The notes under the pieces: model-generated | Told to the model about the DNA's origin: nothing | Seen by the model: only the letters and a program-made list of their open reading frames with translations | Database searches by the model: none | Made by a program: the position numbers and the translations under genes | In this document: positions 58,363-64,000 of the stretch, one piece after another | Numbering within the stretch: position 1 is the first letter of the stretch | Layout of the letters: the number at the start of each line of letters is the position of its first letter | Assembly (NCBI GenBank): GCA_035543015.1 | Contig: DATKKG010000052.1 | Location: 1-64,000 of the forward strand | Direction: 5' to 3' | Length of the DNA: 64,000 nucleotides | Source: DATKKG01 sp035543015 | GTDB lineage: Archaea > Thermoproteota > Nitrososphaeria > Conexivisphaerales > DTJL01

Positions 58363-58374
58363 GATTGTGTCCTT

Positions 58375-59097
58375 CTACGGCTTGGCTGGTGGAACGGGGA
58401 GCTCGTTATAAAGGAAGGCGGTGCCGTTGCTGGCAAGGCGGGCCTGGGCAATCACTGCGGGTGACTCGGGATAGGCCACCGTGGAGTTGGCGTCGAGGAC
58501 GACCATTCCCAGCCTGCTCACGGTCAGGGTGATAGAAGAGGGGGAGCCGAAGGAGGGGTACCAATCAGTCGCCTGGCCGCCCATCCCGACCTGGCTCGTT
58601 TCGCCCACCTTCCAGTCTAGCTGGCCCGAGCCTGCGGTCACGTTGCTGTCGAACCAACCGTCGCGGCTGAAGTAGAACTTGCTCTTCGCCCAGTCGGTGA
58701 AGGCCACCGCATAGAAGGTCACGTTACCGACGTAGCCCTTGTCAGAGGAGACCCGGATGACGAAGTACTCGAAGACGGCTTGCGCCTTCGAAGTGGCAGG
58801 GTCGTCGGTGCGGGTGACGTTGAACCCGAAGGTGTATTCGATGGTCGGCACTGTGATCCAGGGACCGAACTTGACGCTCATGGGGTCGCTCGAGTTAAGG
58901 GGCACCGATGTGGTGGCGGATCCGACGTAGGCGTAAGCCACACTGACTTCGAACTGCGGCTTGGCGGACTCGGCGGTGGCGGCTTGAGGGCCGAAGAAGA
59001 ACAGGGGTGACATTACTGTCGCCCCGACAATCAGAGCGACGACGCAGCCCAAGACTACCTTCAATCGTGGTTCCACATTACTCACTGACTGACCCAT
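58375..59097 (-). CDS. Secreted or anchored beta-rich protein of unknown function
   Basis: 240 residues. Short basic start, one hydrophobic helix (LKVVLGCVVALIVGATVMSP), then a beta-rich domain with N-x-S/T sites (FNVTRTD, GNVTFYAV, SNVTAGS). The TATA-like ACTATAATC at about 59110-59118 gives a leaderless ATG at 59097. It heads an operon with the membrane HTH gene, which starts 12 bp after its stop. Not recognised. Confidence 0.7.
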   Translation of the reverse strand: MGQSVSNVEPRLKVVLGCVVALIVGATVMSPLFFFGPQAATAESAKPQFEVSVAYAYVGSATTSVPLNSSDPMSVKFGPWITVPTIEYTFGFNVTRTDDPATSKAQAVFEYFVIRVSSDKGYVGNVTFYAVAFTDWAKSKFYFSRDGWFDSNVTAGSGQLDWKVGETSQVGMGGQATDWYPSFGSPSSITLTVSRLGMVVLDANSTVAYPESPAVIAQARLASNGTAFLYNELPVPPAKP

Positions 59098-59417
59098 GGA
59101 TGGGGAGGATTATAGTGGTCACTGGGGAACGCCTGCGTTCTCCAGAAGAACACACTGCGTCCCTCGACACCATCGACACGGTTACTGGAGAATCAAAGCC
59201 AGCAACTTGATGTGGCTATCAGAATGCCTTCTGATAGGGGTCTCATTGAGACCTAGACTCATTAGGGCTCGATGACTGTCTTTACGTCAGTTGGCGTCTG
59301 GGAGGACTCACTGTACTCACGGTGGTAGCCGACATAGGCAGTATGGTCAACCTCCGGCCTTTCTGAGATTCAGGAATCCATTCGTTAAGTCGAAGGACGA
59401 AAGGGACAGGGAGAGGA
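59098..59417. other. Stretch without a supportable gene
   Basis: About 320 bp holding the TATA-like box of the gene at 58375 near its left end. The open frames here lack ribosome-binding sites, promoters and codon bias, and I see no RNA or repeat. Confidence 0.4.
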
Positions 59418-59680
59418 TGGCGAAGATTCGCAGCCAAGGCAAAGGCGCCGAGTGCAGCTTCGCGTTCGAACAACGACTTGAGGGAAGAGAGGTAGAACGC
59501 ACGGGCAAGGGTAGTGACTCTCGCGTACGGGAAAGGGATTTCTGGACCGGCAAAGTGAAGCAGAGCCATCTGGTCGAAGCCAAATCAGGCGATTCTAGGT
59601 CATCTGAACTCCAGCAGAAGACCAGGAGAGAGCGTCCCCGACGTTACAAGGTTGTCAGACGACCGAAGCCGCTCTTTTGA
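59418..59680 (+). CDS. Possible small PD-(D/E)xK-like nuclease
   Basis: 87 residues from ATG 59418, behind GGGAGAGG. The layout GKGAECSFAFEQRLEG, VERTGKGSDSRVR, SHLVEAKSG and SSELQQKT with a final YKVVRRPKPLF resembles restriction-endonuclease-fold proteins in which GSD and ExK form the active site; here VEAK would supply the E-x-K. It is short and the usual first Glu is uncertain, so it may be a remnant. Family by pattern only. Confidence 0.4.
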
Positions 59681-59945
59681 AAGCATATCAGGCTAGACGG
59701 GTTCGGACCAGTGTTCCAATATCGGTTGGAAAGTCAGAACCCGCGCCGGTGTGAGAACCTTCACAATCACATTTGGAGATTCGTACCCATTCCGGAGCGA
59801 AGCCTGCCCGATTCGTGGCTCTCACGGCGTGGACATGAGATCTGAGATGAACAAGCGCAATGGTCTCCTGTTCTTCCTCATGACTGCGCGAATCTGATGT
59901 TCAACAAATACATAAATACGTGCAGACACACAACACACAGAAGAC
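59681..59945. other. Intergenic with toxin-antitoxin promoter
   Basis: No gene seen. A TATA-like CATAAATAC at about 59911-59919, with repeated CACACAACACACAG just before the antitoxin ATG, marks the vapBC promoter. Confidence 0.45.
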
Positions 59946-60185
59946 ATGGTGAATGTCACTCTGGCCGTCCCCGAGGACCTACACAGGATAATGAAGTCTC
60001 ATCCCGAGATCAAGTGGAGCGAAGTAGCCAGGCAGGCGATCTGGGAGTACGCTAGAAGGCTCGACTTGCTCGACGCCATAGCCCGGGAGAGCAGGCTGAC
60101 GGAGCCCGAAGCCCGCGCCATCGGCGACTCCATCAAAAAGGGAATGGCTGCGAAGTATCGGAAAGACAAAGTGCCCGGCTCTTGA
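59946..60185 (+). CDS. VapB-like antitoxin
   Basis: 79 residues. MVNVTLAVPEDLHRIMKSHP then IKWSEVARQAIWEYARRL is a ribbon-helix-helix DNA-binding module, and the C-terminal ESRLTEPEARAIGDSIKKG would wrap the toxin. It directly precedes a PIN-domain gene, with TTGA stop-start overlap. Autoregulates in this family. Confidence 0.85.
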   Translation: MVNVTLAVPEDLHRIMKSHPEIKWSEVARQAIWEYARRLDLLDAIARESRLTEPEARAIGDSIKKGMAAKYRKDKVPGS

Positions 60186-60610
60186 AACTGCTTGTCGACA
60201 CCAACGTCCTGATGAAGGCTCTCATCAAGGATTCCTTGGTGAGGGCCACCCTCCTGAACCCTGCCAACGACTATTACATCCCCGAGTATGCCTTCGAAGA
60301 GATTGGCAAGCACATCGACACACTGGAGAAGAAGACAGGTCTCGGCGAGGAGGAGATTCGCCTCTTTCTTGGCATCCTTGCGACCAACCTGCGAGTGGTG
60401 CCCAAGGAAGAGGTGCTTGGGCGTTGGAGCGAAGCGGAGAGCATTATGGGGTCAGTAGACAGAGATGACACCCCTTTCGTCGCCGCGGCCCTGGCTTCCT
60501 CTTGTGAGGCTATTTGGAGCGATGACAAGGACTTCAAGAGGCAGAACCGCCTCCGGATTCTGAACACCCGCGAGGTCTTGGCTGGGACCCGAACCCGTAC
60601 CGAAGGATAA
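60182..60610 (+). CDS. VapC-like PIN-domain ribonuclease toxin
   Basis: 142 residues from TTG 60182, overlapping the antitoxin stop as TTGA. Acidic PIN residues are visible: D6 in LVDTNVLM, Glu in YAFEEIGKHI, DRDDTPFVAAAL and WSDDKDF. VapC cuts RNA, often tRNA. It is the last gene of element E2. Confidence 0.88.
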   Translation: MKLLVDTNVLMKALIKDSLVRATLLNPANDYYIPEYAFEEIGKHIDTLEKKTGLGEEEIRLFLGILATNLRVVPKEEVLGRWSEAESIMGSVDRDDTPFVAAALASSCEAIWSDDKDFKRQNRLRILNTREVLAGTRTRTEG

Positions 60611-60693
60611 TCGCCGTATGATCGAACTTTCTGCCTCCATACCTTCCCGGGCTACCACAATGATTACAAGAGATTACCATGGAATATGAAATA
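60601..60693 (+). repeat. att-like site, copy 3 (element right arm, tRNA tail, downstream arm)
   Basis: 60601-60657 matches copy 2 (57551-57607); 60642-60693 matches copy 1 (54438-54489). So this copy joins the right arm of E2 to a left arm like that of E1. It is the tRNA tail only; no functional second tRNA exists. Confidence 0.75.
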
Positions 60694-60891
60694 CATTAGC
60701 TCCCATCGCTGCCGCACACCCTGGGGAGGGGTCCCCGACCGGGACTGACAGATCGCAGCAGTTCGACGTGTCGTCAGGGACCTGCAACAGAATGGGGGTC
60801 CAACGTGGCAATCAAGGAGGACTGATCCTGGCTCATCTTGTAATTCTTGCTTCAGGATGTGAAGGACACGTGCAGCGCTGTGAAGTCTGTC

Positions 60892-61692
60892 CTACGGTGG
60901 CGAGACGGTGGAGCCGCCGGATTTGTCTATGCTTCCGAGTGTCGGGCTTCCCAGATAGTAGAGCCTGCTTCCTCCGCTGACGCTGCCATCCAAGGTGCCG
61001 GTGAGGTTCACGGTCGCCTGGCTCCCCCCGCTGAGGTTGACATGGGCATCACCGACGTGGTAGCCCGAAAGGTCCAGGCTGCTCCCGCCGGATGCGTCCG
61101 CGGTAAGGCTGTCGGCCGCCCCCTTCATGACCAGCGAGCTGCCGCCTGAAGCCGTAACCGTGACATCGTGGGGGGAGGTCATACTCGTGACCGTTGCCCT
61201 GACGCCTCCTGAGATGTCCAGCTGGTTGAGGTCCGGCATGGTGATGTCGACCCTGAGGGTGGTGGTCTGATATCCAAAGCTGGGCCTGAGGCCCACCGTA
61301 AGGGTGCTGCCCGACTCCACGACCTGAATGCTGTCGATTATGTTATCGTCGGTGGCGACGCTAACGGAATAGGAGCTCCCCTGAGTAATCGTCAACTTGA
61401 AGCCTGAACCCACCTGGACTCCAGTGAAACCGGTGAAGGCCTCCTGCCGGGTGACCACGTTGCCAGAGCCTACGATGTTACCGAAGGGCCACCAGGATCC
61501 TTGAAAGACCGTCGTTGCGCCTCCTCCGGCCACTAAGACAACTGCGACGACGATGATGGCGATGGTGAGCGGGCTCATGGTGCGCGTCCTCCCCTGCGGG
61601 GGGAGGGGGGCCTGGTTAACCGGCGCCCCGCACTTTGGGCAGAAAGCCATGCCCTCGTCGAGCTGGGTTCCGCATCTTTCACAGTAGTGCAT
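60892..61692 (-). CDS. Zinc-ribbon protein with DUF2807 (auto-transporter head-like) domain
   Basis: 266 residues from ATG 61692. A zinc ribbon at 3-22 (YCERCGTQLDEGMAFCPKCG, C-x2-C...C-x2-C), a membrane helix (LTIAIIVVAVVLVAGGGATT, about 41-60), and an outer beta-helix-like DUF2807 domain (about 75-266) with Gly/Ser-rich turns (GGSSLVM, GGSSLDLSG, GGSQATVNL). Similar proteins are membrane-tethered and often of bacterial style. TTG 61704 is also possible. Confidence 0.85.
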   Translation of the reverse strand: MHYCERCGTQLDEGMAFCPKCGAPVNQAPLPPQGRTRTMSPLTIAIIVVAVVLVAGGGATTVFQGSWWPFGNIVGSGNVVTRQEAFTGFTGVQVGSGFKLTITQGSSYSVSVATDDNIIDSIQVVESGSTLTVGLRPSFGYQTTTLRVDITMPDLNQLDISGGVRATVTSMTSPHDVTVTASGGSSLVMKGAADSLTADASGGSSLDLSGYHVGDAHVNLSGGSQATVNLTGTLDGSVSGGSRLYYLGSPTLGSIDKSGGSTVSPP

Positions 61693-61828
61693 CGATTCTC
61701 GCAACGTACTCGCTCTTCCGGCTACTTATGCGTTCGCGCGTGGCCTGACAGCTAGGCTTGGTCAGCACTCGCCTCTGCCTCTGGTTTGGATGGCGCTTAT
61801 GCCCAATGGCGTCGTCAGCAGCTGTTCG

Positions 61829-62710
61829 CTACTTGATGACTACAGATTTGATGCTTTTGTCCAAGGGAGGGTAATGCATGTCAAGCTTTTCGAGTGTTCT
61901 CACGATGACGGTCGAGACGACTACGTCCCGGAACCACTTGTTGTTGGCTGGGACAAGATACCACGGAGCCCAGTCCGTGCTTGTCTTCTCCAAGGCGTCC
62001 TCGTACGCCTTCATGTACTCCGACCAGAGCTCGCGTTCCGGCAGGTCATGGATGCCGAACTTCCACCTCTTCGTGGGATCGTCGAGACGATCTTGCATCC
62101 GTTTCTTCTGTTCGTCCTTGTCGATATGAAGGTAGAACTTGATGATGGTTGTACCTTCTTCGCACAGCGATCGCTCAAAGTCGTTGATCTCCCTGTAGCG
62201 CCCCTTCCAGACTTCTTCAGGTACGAGCTTGTGCACCCTCTCTACAAGCACGCTCTCGTAGTGACTGCGGTTGAATATGGTGATTCCGCCCTTGACAGGT
62301 GTCTGGTTGTGATATCGCCAGAGGAAATCGTGGTTGAGCTCATCGGGAGTGGGCACCCCGTAGCAAGCTACTCGAACACCCTGTGGATTCACACCCTCAA
62401 AGACGTGCTTGATGGTGCCGTCCTTGCCCCCTGTGTCCATAGCCTGCAGGACGATGAGTACCTTGTGTTTGTGCTCAGCAAACAGCATCTCTTGGAGTTC
62501 CTCAAGCCTCTTTGTGAGCCGCTCCGACTCGTCGAGGGCGTCCTTTTCGTTACCCTCGAAGCCCGAAGTATCGGAGGCGTCCCATTGATTCAGGCGGACT
62601 TTCTGGCCTGGTCTGATCCTGTATCGCTTGACATGAGCGAATCCCTTCGACTTGGATCCTTTCTCACGTGGATCGTCTTCGTCAGTATCGTGCGGGTAGG
62701 TCCCGGGCAT
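61829..62710 (-). CDS. Polyphosphate kinase 2 family (PPK2) phosphotransferase
   Basis: 293 residues. Walker A-like AMDTGGKDGTIKHVFEG, Walker B-like FNRSHYESVLVERVH, and the lid RWKFGIHDLPERELWSEYMKAYEDAL with the WAPWYLVPANNKWFRD tail, all typical of PPK2. It uses polyphosphate to phosphorylate nucleotides (ADP or AMP). The TATA-like CTTTTAATAG lies about 62747-62756; repeat R5 lies about 85 bp upstream of the ATG in the same direction. Likely acquired from bacteria. Confidence 0.92.
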   Translation of the reverse strand: MPGTYPHDTDEDDPREKGSKSKGFAHVKRYRIRPGQKVRLNQWDASDTSGFEGNEKDALDESERLTKRLEELQEMLFAEHKHKVLIVLQAMDTGGKDGTIKHVFEGVNPQGVRVACYGVPTPDELNHDFLWRYHNQTPVKGGITIFNRSHYESVLVERVHKLVPEEVWKGRYREINDFERSLCEEGTTIIKFYLHIDKDEQKKRMQDRLDDPTKRWKFGIHDLPERELWSEYMKAYEDALEKTSTDWAPWYLVPANNKWFRDVVVSTVIVRTLEKLDMHYPPLDKSIKSVVIK

Positions 62711-62793
62711 CAGGGCATGGCCTCCTGTCCTTTGCTCTGATGAATGCTATTAAAAGGTGCCATCGATTCGGAGGATCTATTGGATGGTCTTGC

Positions 62794-62815
62794 GCGTGGG
62801 CTTGGACCTGCGAAG
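62794..62815 (-). repeat. Dispersed island repeat R5
   Basis: On the minus strand, identical over 22 bp to R1. It lies 38 bp after the stop of the gene at 62853 and upstream of the PPK2 gene, both on the minus strand. Confidence 0.75.
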
Positions 62816-62852
62816 AAATGTGCTGACGGGTTCATCTTTCTATGATTGATGA

Positions 62853-63227
62853 CTATTGGTGGTCGGTTTCACGCTTTCGCTTCTCTTTGTCTTCCTTGTC
62901 CATCTCATCCAGGGTGGTCCGCCAGTTGCCCACGGCGTAGTTGCCATAGTGGACTTTCTCTCGTGATAGAAGGTCACCCATCCCACGGTACTCGTCCCCA
63001 TGAGGCTGAGGCAAGAAGGGAGAGATGAGAAGCAGGACCAGGCCAGAGAGTCCAATACCCCCACCCACGGCGATGTAGGGAAGAGGTTCGGATTGTGTGA
63101 CATTGGCAATCGTGTTTCCGATCATCGCCTCCACAAAGCAAATGACCACTAACAACATTCCTGCACGGATGGCTGTTCGCCTGTGCAGCTTGAGCTTGGC
63201 CATCGCTGTCATGTTGTGTGAAGGCAT
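62853..63227 (-). CDS. Small membrane protein of unknown function
   Basis: 124 residues. Two membrane helices (AIRAGMLLVVICFVEAMIG, about 19-37, and AVGGGIGLSGLVLLLISPF, about 53-71) and a charged tail DKEDKEKRKRETDHQ. No family recognised. Repeats R6 and R5 flank it. Confidence 0.65.
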   Translation of the reverse strand: MPSHNMTAMAKLKLHRRTAIRAGMLLVVICFVEAMIGNTIANVTQSEPLPYIAVGGGIGLSGLVLLLISPFLPQPHGDEYRGMGDLLSREKVHYGNYAVGNWRTTLDEMDKEDKEKRKRETDHQ

Positions 63228-63268
63228 ACTGAGATATGAGGGTTAGCCTAGGTTGGACTTTCTTCAGG

Positions 63269-63287
63269 CGTGGGCTTGGACCTGCGA
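63269..63287 (-). repeat. Dispersed island repeat R6
   Basis: The 19-bp core CGCAGGTCCAAGCCCACGC read on the minus strand, about 43 bp after the stop of the PIN gene at 63330 and about 42 bp upstream of the gene starting at 63227. Confidence 0.7.
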
Positions 63288-63329
63288 CTGCAGCCAGGCT
63301 CCTGGCGGCGATGTGTGAATGGTTTCTAT

Positions 63330-63725
63330 TCACCGATACCAGATCGTCTTGACTCCCAACTTTCGGAAGTCAGGATCGTCACTTGCCACCGGTGCCTTCA
63401 GGAGCTGTGCCGTTGCCCCGATGAGCGTATCTCCCAAAGGGATCTCTCTGAAGGCTATCGCCAGTTCCCCCGCCGAGAAGGCCACCTCTTCGTCGACCGG
63501 GGCAATCTGAAGGCCATTGCTTGTCCATGCGCGCATTCTAGCCTTTGCGCCCTCCTTGCCGATCCTCGGCCCAGCGACCTTCAAGAACTCGGTCACGCTT
63601 ATCGACGAAGCATACATCTGGTCTCCAGAGATTCTGGCCACGAACCTGTTCAGCCTTGTCTGATCATCTCCTGAGGGGGGGAAGGTGTGAGCGACGAAGA
63701 ACCTCGTGTCGAGCACTACTGCCAT
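63330..63725 (-). CDS. VapC-like PIN-domain toxin
   Basis: 131 residues. PIN acidic residues: D6 in VVLDTRFFVAH, Glu in SVTEFLKV, and PLGDTLIGATA plus ASDDPDFRKL. It overlaps the AbrB-like antitoxin gene by 10 bp, so they form one operon. Confidence 0.88.
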   Translation of the reverse strand: MAVVLDTRFFVAHTFPPSGDDQTRLNRFVARISGDQMYASSISVTEFLKVAGPRIGKEGAKARMRAWTSNGLQIAPVDEEVAFSAGELAIAFREIPLGDTLIGATAQLLKAPVASDDPDFRKLGVKTIWYR

Positions 63726-63940
63726 AGTGACCTCTCCTTTCCGAGCTCCTTGACGAGTTCTCGATACGCCTCGATCCCGATGGGTTCGCCAGCTGGTGGA
63801 ATCCCTGGCTTGCTGATGACCACCTTGTCGCCTTCCAGGTCGAGATACACGAGATCGCCTTCGTCAAGCCCAAGGCTATCCCGGTATGCCTTGGGCACGG
63901 TGATCTGTCCCTTTCTGGTCATTCTGACGCTGGAAGTCAA
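63716..63940 (-). CDS. AbrB/MazE-like antitoxin
   Basis: 74 residues from TTG 63940. A swapped-hairpin AbrB fold: MTRKGQITVPKAYRDSLGLD ... GDLVYLDLEGDKVVIS. Leaderless: a TATA-like TTATTATAG at about 63966-63974 on this strand places the start at the TTG (ATG 63922 is in frame). Upstream dyad at 63948-63967 is its likely binding site. Confidence 0.88.
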   Translation of the reverse strand: MTSSVRMTRKGQITVPKAYRDSLGLDEGDLVYLDLEGDKVVISKPGIPPAGEPIGIEAYRELVKELGKERSLWQ

Positions 63941-63947
63941 GGCTCGT

Positions 63948-63967
63948 GTAGTACCGTGCGGTACTAC
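63948..63967. promoter_or_regulatory. Antitoxin operator (perfect dyad) between TATA and start
   Basis: GTAGTACC-N4-GGTACTAC is a perfect 8+8 bp inverted repeat (63948-63967) directly upstream of the AbrB-like start and touching the TATA box. Autoregulation by the antitoxin-toxin complex is the expected role. Confidence 0.65.
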
Positions 63968-64000
63968 TATAATAACGTATGCCCCCAGGTTCCGACTGCC

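Larger units (their letters stand above)
57608..60657. mobile_element. Putative integrated element E2 (no integrase seen)
   Basis: Bounded by att-like copies 2 and 3, which share the same right arm. Cargo: a membrane-bound HTH protein with a secreted partner (57919, 58375), a possible nuclease (59418) and a VapBC-like toxin-antitoxin pair (59946, 60182). The shared right arm implies that E1 and E2 belong to one family of elements. Confidence 0.6.
60658..64000. mobile_element. Possible third tandem element E3 (right end beyond window)
   Basis: Begins after att-like copy 3 with a left arm like E1's. Carries repeats R5 and R6, which otherwise occur only in E1, and further accessory genes (60892-63940). 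No right boundary is seen; it may extend past the window or end earlier. Confidence 0.35.

Noticed and set aside
60642..60657. Third tRNA-like 3' end
   Set aside because: Same reason; no cloverleaf upstream, where the VapC-like gene ends.
1..64000. CRISPR array or cas genes
   Set aside because: No regularly spaced direct repeats of CRISPR type and no Cas proteins were seen.

Overview
The window is a GC-rich (about 60%) archaeal chromosome segment. Archaeal signs are: TATA-box promoters about 26-30 bp upstream of many start codons with almost no leader, ribosomal protein S30e, the archaea-specific GatD-GatE pair for Gln-tRNA synthesis, a HerA-NurA pair, an archaeal-type glycyl-tRNA synthetase, a form III RuBisCO, an intron-containing tRNA and AlaX/NRAMP/Lrp genes. 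S30e together with GatDE suggests a TACK lineage, perhaps a heterotrophic relative of the Nitrososphaeria/Thaumarchaeota. That placement is inference; no rRNA is present.

Layout. 1-4.9 kb: start of an unidentified gene, a LAGLIDADG-like pseudogene, S30e, an HtrA-like protease, an Lrp regulator next to glutamine synthetase, a glycosyltransferase. 5-9.5 kb: a guanylate/adenylate cyclase-FlgO-TPR protein of bacterial style, a tiny YHS metal-binding protein, pterin carbinolamine dehydratase, a MutS2-like ATPase. 9.6-15.4 kb: carbon and amino-acid oxidation (P5C dehydrogenase, acyl-CoA dehydrogenase, 2-oxoacid:ferredoxin oxidoreductase). 15.6-29.1 kb: surface-glycan genes (epimerases, UDP-glucose dehydrogenase, UDP-glucose pyrophosphorylase, glycosyltransferases, flippase) interrupted by housekeeping genes (CBS protein, Ldh2-type dehydrogenase, superoxide dismutase, Nudix). 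29.2-38.2 kb: GatD-GatE, three small proteins that share a beta-rich N-terminus plus winged helix, NurA-HerA, an archaeal HTH regulator, a DUF92 membrane protein. 38.2-45.7 kb: metal homeostasis (two NRAMP-family transporters, an HTH-ferritin-like fusion, a PadR regulator with a clear operator), GlyRS, and an MFS exporter divergent from an ArsR-like regulator. 45.8-54.2 kb: NapG/NapH-like iron-sulfur proteins, a cyclic-2,3-diphosphoglycerate-synthetase-like GTPase, form III RuBisCO, GTP-type PEP carboxykinase, AlaX-like editing protein, and a class V aminotransferase.

54.3-64 kb is an accessory island. It begins at a tRNA-Gln(CTG) gene that has two introns and encodes its CCA end. The last 16 bp of this tRNA recur twice downstream (57592 and 60642). 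The two downstream copies share an unusual 41-bp upstream arm, and the first and third copies share a downstream arm of about 36 bp. This is what tandem integration of at least three related elements into one tRNA gene would leave. No integrase is visible. The cargo is small unknown membrane/secreted proteins, a membrane-anchored HTH protein, a possible nuclease and two toxin-antitoxin pairs. A dispersed 19-22 bp repeat (core CGCAGGTCCAAGCCCACGC) occurs six times only in this island, mostly between co-directional genes. This island and its repeat are the best candidates for an undescribed system.

A second recurring oddity is CTG used as a start codon: S30e has no other possible start, and two operon junctions (galU-ugd and nurA-herA) show a CTGA stop-start overlap. 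Regulation is readable at several places: inverted repeats overlap the promoters of padR-nramp, the MFS/ArsR pair, and the AbrB-VapC antitoxin operon at the right edge.
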